A DNA stretch of 10,712 bases from Temnopleurus reevesii (Eukaryota > Echinodermata > Echinoidea > Temnopleuroida > Temnopleuridae): NCBI GenBank assembly GCA_036244855.1, contig BQKZ01013205.1, positions 1 through 10,712 of the forward strand, given 5' to 3'. The position numbers and the translations under genes are program-made. The first letter of the stretch is position 1; every line of letters starts with the position of its first letter. The notes beneath the pieces were generated by a model that was not told where the DNA came from, searched no databases, and worked only from the letters and a program-made list of their open reading frames with translations. Of the stretch, positions 1 to 7,300 are shown piece by piece.

Positions 1-85
1 CACATCCTTAGAAATTTTATGTGTCCCATAATAAAAGTGATCAAACTCGCCACAATTACTCAGGGATACTGTTTGCGTGTTTTAT

Positions 86-651
86 TTGAAGGGTACCAAG
101 CCTTTGGATCATCGTGTTTTCATTGAATGAAGAAAAGTCCAATGAACAGAATGTGAATTTTGGAGCAAAATCAGACAATCTATTGAAAAGTTGTGATTTT
201 TTAAATTCTCAATTATATATCACGATCCGTGCCGCTGATGGGGATCAGTATGATTGGCAACTTTCCCGGAAACTGTGACGTCATGTCGGACAACTCCTCA
301 TTCATTTTGTACACCAAATTTTTCATAAAAAAAAACTTGGCAAAATGGTGGGTTTTTTTTGCTTGGAAAGAAAAATAAGGAGCTCTTATTTCAAATTTGA
401 AATAAATTCATTTCTTATAACAATTACAAACAAATTGAATGGAGAATGGTCCGCAAGTACGTCACAAATTCTACCAAAGTTGTGGATTGCACGGATCCCC
501 ATCATCATCAGGGATCGTGATATCATAGAGAATTTGAAAATTAATAACTTTTGAACGGATTGTCCAATTTTGCTCAAAATTTCAGTTTGTATATCTGACT
601 TTTCTTCATTCAATGATAGCATGATAATTCAAGGAGTAGGTTCCCCTTTAA
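86..651. mobile_element. Foldback MITE with TTAA-like target site
   Basis: Two long arms (about 90-315 and 430-647) are inverted repeats of each other. Left segments CATTGAATGAAGAAAAGTC, GAGCAAAATCAGACAATC, ATATCACGATCC and GTGACGTC all have inverted, slightly diverged partners on the right. Outer ends are TTGAAGGGTACC on the left and, in reverse complement, TTAAAGGGGAACC on the right. This fits a TTAA target duplication with one mutation. The roughly 110-bp centre is AT-rich and non-coding. Small open frames at 345-622 are products of the palindrome. The TTAA preference would suit a Kolobok- or piggyBac-type non-autonomous element, but that assignment is inference. Confidence 0.78.
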
Positions 652-726
652 TAAGAAGGTTTTAATTCTACAGGTCACATATCTGTGACATATCGATAAC
701 CATTTTTCAATCAGTGCAAACAAAAT
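652..726. other. Short unassigned spacer
   Basis: Seventy-five bases lie between the MITE and the start of the duplicated segment. I see no repeat match and no coding potential in them. Confidence 0.4.
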
Positions 727-1124
727 CGTTTTCTTTGTGAATCTATCCAAAATATCCGAAATGGATGTGCAAAAAAGAATTTCAGAGACAATACATCACT
801 AACTAATCACAAAACCTCTTCCAAGTTGTCAGCGGCATTATAATCTGAAACAAACAATATTTATTTGGAATACAAAAAGTTAGTAATCTACATGACTGTG
901 TGAATAAAATACTCATAATACTCAACAAAGTACAACATAAATAATTCCTGCTTTATACTTCTTACAGATCTCAACACCAGAGTTGTGTTTCACAAAGCTG
1001 TTTGTAGCTGATCCACACATCTCTGCACAAGACTGATGACCCTTTCTCAGGTGCTAACTCACGAGACTGGGATCATTGAGAGATGGAAAGGGATACCTGT
1101 CGCGCGCAGAAAGGTGCAATAACT

Positions 1125-1224
1125 ACAGTTAAGCCCAAAAGAAAAAGATACCGTTTACCTAATTTCCCACAGAAATTCTACACAAACACAGGTACACGAA
1201 AACTTTATCTCCTGGGCTTAACCG
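1125..1224. repeat. Inner palindrome, copy 1
   Basis: Arms are ACAGTTAAGCCCAAAAG... and, at the right, CTCCTGGGCTTAACC. This hairpin sits between the two halves of a foldback unit, with CAGCTTTATTAAACACCACCC following on the right. It corresponds to the inner palindromes at 2346 and 2569. Confidence 0.6.
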
Positions 1225-1523
1225 AATACAGACAGCTTTATTAAACACCACCCAGGCTATTCTTTTTCCCGGAGTTATGTTTCATAAGGCTGCTCTATTT
1301 ATAGAGGTATGCACAACTCTACAAATATCAGATGAACCTTAAATTCTCTGGTGATATTTCAGTGACACAGGGATCATTGAATGCAGGAAAGGATCACCAG
1401 TCGTGTGCAGAGACGTTTGTCAACAGCTTTATGAAACACAGCCCCGGCTATTTCCTTTCCTAGGTTGTGTTTCATAAAGTACGACTCTACAAATGATGAC
1501 CCTTTCTTTGGTGTGATTAAAAA

Positions 1524-1700
1524 CCAGGACGGTGTTTCATCAAGTTACGAAAGACATTGAGAGCGGCTTTACGCACGACTGGTATCAGTTCTTGTGCAGA
1601 ATGATCGAGAATCATTTGCGTATTTCACTCATTAACATACTCCAGTCTTTCTTAAAATCGTGCGTAATTTTAAAAACGACTTGATGAAATACCGCCCAGG
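1524..1700. mobile_element. Foldback element, CCAGG type, inserted in a satellite unit
   Basis: The left end reads CCAGGACGGTGTTTCATCAA; the right end reversed reads CCTGGGCGGTATTTCATCAA. The interior resembles the intron-2 copy (5669-5849): GCACGACTGGTATCAGTTCTTGTGC here, with GTGCGTAATTTTAAAAACGAC on the right. It is related to but distinct from the host array units. The equivalent position in copy 2 (about 2944-2966) lacks it, giving an empty site. Length is 177 bp and it is non-coding. Confidence 0.75.
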
Positions 1701-2345
1701 GGTTGTTATTGAGTGCAAGAAATGGTAACCAGTCATGCACAGAGAGGAGCTTAACTCTATGAACAGCTTTATGAAACACAAACCAGGCAATTCCCTTTCC
1801 CGGGTTGAGTTTCATAACGCTGTTCATAGATCTACTCAAGACTCTACGAACGACTGGTGACCCTTTTCTGCACTCAATGATAACCCATGTCACTGAATTT
1901 TATCTGAGAATGGGTTTGTGTATCATAAAGCTGTTCACACAGTACGTNCGTTTTCTTTGTGAATCTATCCAAAATATCCGAAATGGATGTGCAAAAAAGA
2001 ATTTCAGAGACAATACATCACTAACTAATCACAAAACCTCTTCCAAGTTGTCAGCGGCATTATAATCTGAAACAAACAATATTTATTTGGAATACAAAAA
2101 GTTAGCAATCTAAATGACTGTGTGAATAAGATACTCATAATACTCAACATAGTACAACATAAATAATTCATGCTTTATACTTGTTACAGATCTCAACACT
2201 AAAGTTGTATTTCATACAGCTGTTTGTATTAATATGCACAACTCTGCACAAGACTGATGACCATTTCTCACATGCTAACTCAGCGCGACTGGGATCATTG
2301 AGAGATGGAAAGGGACACCAGTCATGCGCATAAAGGTGCATACCT

Positions 2346-2429
2346 ACAGTTAAGCCCAAAAGAAAAAGCTACCGTTTACCTATTTTCCCACAGAGATTAA
2401 CAGTAGCTTTCTCTCCTGGGCTTAACTGT
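2346..2429. repeat. Inner palindrome, copy 2
   Basis: ACAGTTAAGCCC followed by AAAAAGCTAC pairs with GTAGCTTTCTCTCC followed by GGGCTTAACTGT. The arms are about 27 nt with a few mismatches. It is part of the first 223-bp tandem unit. Confidence 0.68.
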
Positions 2430-2568
2430 ATATTGACTGCTTTATTAAACACCACCCAGGCTAGTCATTTTTCCGACTGATGACCCTTTCTCACATGCTA
2501 ACTCAGCAAGACTGGGATTATTGAGAGATGGAAAGGGACACCAGTCATGTGCAGAAAGGTGCATACCT

Positions 2569-2659
2569 ACAGTTAAGCCCAAAAGAAAAAGCTACCGTTT
2601 ACCCATTTTCCCACAGAGATTCTACACAAGCGGTAGCTTTCTCTCCTGTGCTTAACTGT
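2569..2659. repeat. Inner palindrome, copy 3
   Basis: The arms are the same as in the 2346 copy, with GTAGCTTTCTCTCCTGTGCT on the right side carrying one extra mismatch. It keeps a TCTACACAAGC loop segment that the 2346 copy has lost but the 1125 copy retains. Confidence 0.66.
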
Positions 2660-3411
2660 ATATCGCCTGCTTTATTAAACACCACCCAGACTATTCTTTT
2701 TCCCCAGGTTGTGTTTCATAAGGCTGCTCTATTTATAGAGGTATGCACAACTCTACACAAATCCGATTACATTTTCACAGGTGATAACTAAGCAACACAG
2801 GGGTATTTGAATGCAGGAAAGGATCATCAGTCGTGTGCAGAGACGTTTGTCAACAGCTTTATGAAACACAGCCCCGGCTATTTCCTTTCCTAGGTTGTGT
2901 TTCATAAAGTACAACTCTACGAATGATGACCCTTTCTTCAGTGTGATTCAGCGCTAGGGCTTGTCAATGAGTACAGGAAAGGGTAACCAGTCGTGTGCAG
3001 AGACGTGCATACCTCTACAAACATCTTTATGGAATACAACCCAGGCTATTCCCAATCCTGGGTTGTGTTTCATAAAGCTGTTCGTAGATCTATGCAGGAC
3101 TCTACGAACGACTGGTGACCCTTTCCTGCACTCAATGATAAGCAGTGTCGCTGAATCGCATCTGAGAACACAGTTGTGTTTCAGTGTTCCATAAGGCTGT
3201 TCCTACGGTACACACCAGGCTACGGAGGACTAGTGATCCTTTCTTGCACTCAACGATAGCATGGGTCTCTATGTTGGCTACTGAGAAAGGATCACCGGTC
3301 GTTTGTACAGTTGTGCAAACCTCTACAAACAACTTTAAAGAAACAGGTCCCATGTCACCAGTTGTGGGTAGATCTTCAAACAGCTTTATGAAATACAATC
3401 CCAGTGTCAAA

Positions 3412-4126
3412 ATAATACTCACTGATTTACAATATCAACATGCAAACAACTTGGCCACACACAAAGGACGAACAAAATAGAAATACGATTCATCGACTAT
3501 CTTCCACAAGAAGTATGTCCATGTCTCACGAGTGATCTAGATTTTTTTCAAAAGTCTGATGAGCACTATAAAAAGAGATTCTAACCAGCTGCAGACTTGC
3601 ACAGTTTTCCTTTGCCAAGAGATGACTTTCGAGCTGCCAACCTTTACACATTCTTCTCCCTGTCTATGGGGTTGTTGCAAGAAAGTTGCATCAAATTACA
3701 AATCAACTGCAAAGTAGAACCTGCATACTGATTCTGCATTTTCAGGAAGATGGGCATGCAATTATTTCAAACAGCCAGAGCATAATGACTTTAACTTGCA
3801 ATTAATGTATCCTTCTTGCAACACATCCCTAGTCTATACCATTTTCTACACATTCCTATGAATTTCCCAATATAAAATGGTCAATACCTCAGAATGTGTA
3901 AATGGAGATATTGCGTTCTTTGGTTGGTGGGGCAGCAATTTGAAGCCCTGTTTGAATGGGAGCATTTCATTTGCTCTACTTCCTTTGTCCTTCAAGTAGA
4001 AAACTGGGTTACTATACCATCCAAGGAAGTGAAAAATGACCAAAATAACATGGAAGAATATGTAATGGCTGGCAGCATCATAACAGCAACAGTGGCTAAA
4101 TTTCAAGCTTCTAGTGGATCAAGTTC
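3412..4126 (-). other. ASF1 3' flank or 3' UTR, no gene recognised
   Basis: Downstream of the ASF1 stop codon this stretch has no convincing coding sequence on either strand; the open frames at 3846-4154 lack any protein family features. I scanned it for AATAAA and ATTAAA on the minus strand and found neither. The first minus-strand AATAAA I see is at 2676-2671, inside the palindromic array. The end of the transcript is therefore undefined. A plus-strand CTATAAAAAG near 3567 stands alone. Confidence 0.6.
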
Positions 4127-4369
4127 TCAATGGCACTCCATGTCTTGCACGTAATCGGGAATGCTACTGTTGCTATCTGCGTTGGACGGCCCGGCGAAGT
4201 CTGCCGATTTCATCATGTGGTCCTTCATCGAGCCGTTCGTTAACGAATGCTCTTGCTGGATGTTTGGCGCCATCGGAGGGATGTTCTCAGAATCGACGAG
4301 GGGTGGGTCGTCCCAGTCTATCGTGAAGCGGGTGACGCGAGGTTTCGTGTGGAGTATATTTCTAGTGAC
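4127..4369 (-). CDS. asf1: ASF1 coding exon 4 (residues 139-218 and stop)
   Basis: The acceptor is TTGTCACATCAG before GTCACTAGAAAT, giving VTRNILHTKPRVTRF and then IDWDDPP. This is the conserved last strand of the ASF1 core with the H4-contacting Arg/Thr pair (here R149 and T151). The remaining roughly 60 residues form the variable acidic and Ser/Asn-containing tail and stop at TGA (4129-4127). The final DMECH resembles the human ASF1A end HMDCM. The exon is more GC-rich than the surrounding DNA, as expected for coding sequence. Plus-strand open frames over this exon are shadows. Confidence 0.94.
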   Translation of the reverse strand, partial: VTRNILHTKPRVTRFTIDWDDPPLVDSENIPPMAPNIQQEHSLTNGSMKDHMMKSADFAGPSNADSNSSIPDYVQDMECH

Positions 4370-7300
4370 CTGATGTGACAAGAAAGATGATAAAAATAGT
4401 ATTTAGTTGAGATAAATTGTGAATCTTAAATGGCCTTAGTCTAGAACTAAGTTCCCATAATAAATAAGCTCACTCTAATTTCAATTTGTAGCACTATGCC
4501 AAATCTTACCAGCACAAACAATTCAATATTCGGTACAAAAATATTTAGTAGTTTTAAAGTCACTTTTCATATTACGGCAGTTATTTTGGCTATCACAAAA
4601 TTGTAAAGTTGAACAGAAAATTATACTGTACAGTTGAACTTCTAAATGTCATAAGAATCATAAGTTCTTTTCACAAGTTATGGAAAGTAATTTGTGAACT
4701 TTCCAAAAAATGCATTATCCATACAAATATTGAAAAGGTATTAAAATGTTCCCATGACCACAAATCGGAATACTTTGGGTTGTATATAACCATATAAAAT
4801 TCACTTTCATCTGCTACAAATGGCCTATTCATGTAACCACTTCAATGATCTGTAAAACCTAATAACTTCCCCTGAAATTACTTAGCATGTTTTCTAATTT
4901 GTTGGATGGAGTTTTGTGGACATTACAAAATGAGCACACAACTGATGAGCGCATTAAATAAACAAGTGCCGAACTGATGTGCGCATTAGATGACAAGCGG
5001 GCAACTGATTTGCACATCATTATTGAACACACCTGGGTTATGTTTCACATATAGCTGTGCGTAGAGCTACGAACGACTATAGGAATAACTGGTGATCCTT
5101 TCTTGCACTCCATGGTAGCTCCTCGCGCTGAATCGTACTGAAGAAAGGATCGAACAACTGGTGATCCTTTCTCATGCTCATCAATAACTCCTGGCACTGA
5201 ATCATACTAAAGAAAGCATCACCAGTCGTTTATACAACTGTGTTTCCGATCTACCACAATTTAATGAAACAAAACCCAGATGAGCACTTATTTTCCATCA
5301 TCCACATGCCTCCGTCCACCAATCTCGAAAGCCTACTATTGACATACCTTTTCAAATTGAGGGACAGCGGGTTGCTTCTCCGGCTCGCACTCGTTGAGTT
5401 CCGGATCTGAGTACTCGTTATTGACGTAGTAACCTACTCTGATAAACTCCTGGTTTCGGTAGGAACACGTAATGAGAACTACCGTGACGCCCAATATGTC
5501 TCCCTGGGGGATGAGGGCTGGCTTGGGAGGATCAGCCTGTATTTGAAAAAGAGGGGAGATACAAAATTATTTTCAAAGATGAAGTAATTGAACTTAATCT
5601 TCAGTGAATCTAACGTCCTAAGCTATAGTAAAAGTTAGAATATAAACTGCTTTCTCTATATATGAACTCCAGGACGGCATTTCACCAAGAAAAGACAGAC
5701 TTTACGCAAGACTTTCGTTCGACTGGTACCCTTCTTGTGCGCAATGGTTCACATTATTACGCGCATTCAGTGCAAGAACTGATACCAGTCGAACGTACAT
5801 GTAAAGTCGTGCATAACTTTAAGAACGATTTGGTGAAACACCTCCCTGGTTTGGGTATGGAATTTGGAATTTATTTATTTGAACGTCATCGACATATACA
5901 GCCAACATTTTGTTCTGATTATATTTTTTCATATACATTGTATGAAAATGTGATGAGAACTACTGTGATGCCCAATATGTCTCCCTGAGGAATTAGGGCT
6001 GGCTTGGGTGGGTCAGCCTGCATTTGAAAGTAAGGGGAAAAACAAGATTACTTTGAGATATGCAGTAATTGAACTTAATCTTTCGTGAATCAAAAGTCCT
6101 AATCGGTAGTAAAAGTTGGAATATAACCCGCTTTCAAATGAACTCCTGGTTTCGGTATGAAAATGTGATGAGAACAACTGACGCCCAATATGTCTCCCTG
6201 GGGGATAAGAGCTGCTTGGGAGGGTCAGTCTGCATTTGAAAGGGAGGGGGGATAGAAAATTATTTTTAAAGATTGAACTTCATGTCCGGTGAATCGTAAG
6301 TCTTTATCTGTGAAAGTTAGAATATAACTTGTTTTCACTGTAAATTAATGTCTGGTTTTGGTATGAACATGTGATGAGAACAACTGTGACGCCAAGATGT
6401 CTCCCTGGGGAATAAGGGCCGGCTTGGGAGGGTCAGCCTGTACTTGAAAGGTTGAAGAGATAGAGATAGTGTTAGAGCTGTTATCAATTATCATCGAATG
6501 GCAACCAACATTGATTGTCAATTATTAAAAAATTAATAACAGCAAGACCTGAAAAAAAATTTGCCTTAACTCTTATAATTGGGAGATATTCCACATGTTT
6601 GCAATAAATGGTCCTATCACTTTTCTAGTATGATAAAAACAGGGACTAAAATTTAAGGGGAGTGAGAGCGATTGGGGGAGTGATTTATAGAGCCCATTGA
6701 CCCCAATCTTTGCATGAAGACCCAATTTAGCTCCCCTAAAGTTCTCCTTGAGAGCCTCTACAAGAGCTATTTACAGCTTCCAAAGTTAAGCCCCTCTAAA
6801 ACCTTTTTTTAAAGATGGAATGTTGAAATCTTAATAATTTCATGTCTATAATGAAGGTCAGAATATGACCTGCTATACATGTAAGTATAACTATAGATGA
6901 ATTCCTGGTTTTGGAAGGAACACATGAGAACAATGACGACGCTCTGTGGAATGAGGGCTTAGTTTTGGGAATAGGATCCCGTTATGAAAGGAACCCTCTC
7001 CATGGACTGGACTATACTGAAAGACGAACTAACCTGAAAGACGAACATGTGCCTCCCCTGTGAAACGGGACCAACAAGCACAGAGTCTAGCGTCTGATCG
7101 TAATCCTCCGTCTCTGCTGAGCCGACGTAGATGATTTTCCATTCCAGATCTAATTTTAAGAGGGAAAGATTGGTCATAGAAACGTGGGAGAGAAAAAAAG
7201 CAGAGAATATTAAGTCTTACTGTAGGCGACAAAGAAACTTGTTAAGTGTGCAAAAAGAAAAAAAAATACTCCAAACAAAAGAAATATTAACAAGTTAGAG

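Larger units (their letters stand above)
727..1947. repeat. Large duplicated segment, copy 1
   Basis: Starting at CGTTTTCTTTGTG, this segment matches the one that begins at 1949, offset 1222 bp. The first 157 bp (727-883) are identical. Scattered substitutions follow and increase inside the palindromic part. Copy 1 carries a 177-bp foldback insertion (1524-1700) that copy 2 lacks, and lacks the 223-bp internal tandem duplication that copy 2 has. Length arithmetic fits: 1221 minus about 177 plus 223 is close to the length of copy 2. Confidence 0.85.
2252..2697. repeat. 223-bp tandem duplication, two units
   Basis: GACTGATGACC(C/A)TTTCTCACATGC starts at 2252 and again at 2475. The units share the GAGAGATGGAAAGGGACACC stretch, the inner palindrome and the TTTATTAAACACCACCCAG end. 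The junction is at GTCATTTTTCCGACTG. Only copy 2 of the large segment has this doubling, so it arose after that duplication or was lost from copy 1. Confidence 0.8.
1949..3214. repeat. Large duplicated segment, copy 2
   Basis: This copy begins directly after a single N at 1948 and follows copy 1 through to the GGTACAC region near 3214, matching the CAGTACGT at the end of copy 1. It has an extra 223-bp tandem repeat (2252-2474 and 2475-2697) and an empty site near 2944-2966 where copy 1 has the foldback insertion. The first 260 bp are not palindromic and look like ordinary AT-rich sequence; the rest is foldback units. Because the junction is a single ambiguous base, an assembly join of diverged alleles is possible. 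Confidence 0.8.
980..3411. repeat. Array of tandem palindromic (foldback) units
   Basis: Units open with GTTGTGTTTCATAAAGCTGTT and close with the inverse, CAGCTTTATGAAACACAACCC. Between them are ACGACTGGTGACCCTTTCCTGCACTCAATG and its inverse. Unit starts are near 983, 1265, 1453, 1804, 2203, 2707, 2893 and 3061; undisturbed steps are 168-188 bp. Neighbouring units are joined by a similar spacer each time (GGCTATTCCCTTTCCC or close), so this is a tandem satellite of palindromes, not random insertions. It is interrupted at about 1948-2200 by the non-palindromic start of copy 2. All open frames through it read hairpin DNA and are not genes. Confidence 0.8.
4370..5347 (-). other. ASF1 intron 3 (978 nt)
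   Basis: The donor is GTATGT (5347-5342) and the acceptor TCAG (4373-4370), phase 0. From 4380 to about 4935 it is AT-rich single-copy-looking sequence with no recognisable element. It then holds short direct repeats (4940-5020) and one foldback unit (5032-5280) before the donor. Confidence 0.9.
5538..6898 (-). repeat. Tandem array of exon-3/intron-2 units of about 210 bp
   Basis: Each unit on the plus strand reads: exon part ending TCAGCCTG, then ATTTGAAAG-like sequence, then a GAACTTAATCTT / GTGAATC / GTCCTAA block, a GTAAAAGTTAGAATATAA block, and a new exon part starting AACTCCTGGTTT. The intron portions at 5541-5664, 6022-6140 and 6233-6350 align throughout, and 6801-6898 aligns in part. 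The unit edge inside the exon is the same in all copies, at the codons for QEF (residues 104-106). This indicates amplification by unequal exchange from one initial duplication. Confidence 0.85.
5537..7033 (-). other. ASF1 intron 2 (1497 nt) containing exon-3-derived tandem repeats
   Basis: The donor is GTTAGT (7033-7028) and the acceptor ACAG (5540-5537), phase 0. Most of the intron consists of units of about 210 bp, each made of the first half of exon 3 plus about 120 bp of adjoining intron. Unit starts on the acceptor side are at 5536 (the live exon), 6017, 6229 and 6437, with a worn copy at 6899-6970. Steps are 212 and 208 bp. The larger 481-bp step is explained by two insertions (5669-5849 and 5860-5940). 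About 340 bp of unrelated AT-rich DNA (6457-6800) splits the oldest unit. Confidence 0.88.

Noticed and set aside
980..3411. Regularly spaced repeats considered as a CRISPR-like array
   Set aside because: The repeats are long palindromic units with near-constant spacers of 15-20 bp and no cas genes. The surrounding gene is a spliced animal gene.
1612..3480. Several overlapping open frames of 60-100 codons on both strands (for example 2528-2791, 2961-3194, 3132-3422, 3184-3480)
   Set aside because: They read through palindromic satellite units, so similar peptides appear on both strands and from several copies. There is no domain, no conserved start and no codon signal.
3567..3714. CTATAAAAAG followed about 55 bp later by an ATG with a 31-codon frame (plus strand, from 3622)
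   Set aside because: It lies in the ASF1 3' flank. The peptide has no recognisable features and a TATA-like string alone is weak in AT-rich DNA.
5662..5988. Plus-strand open frame of 108 codons
   Set aside because: It crosses the foldback element, the 81-nt insertion and the antisense of exon-3 copy B; its length is accidental.
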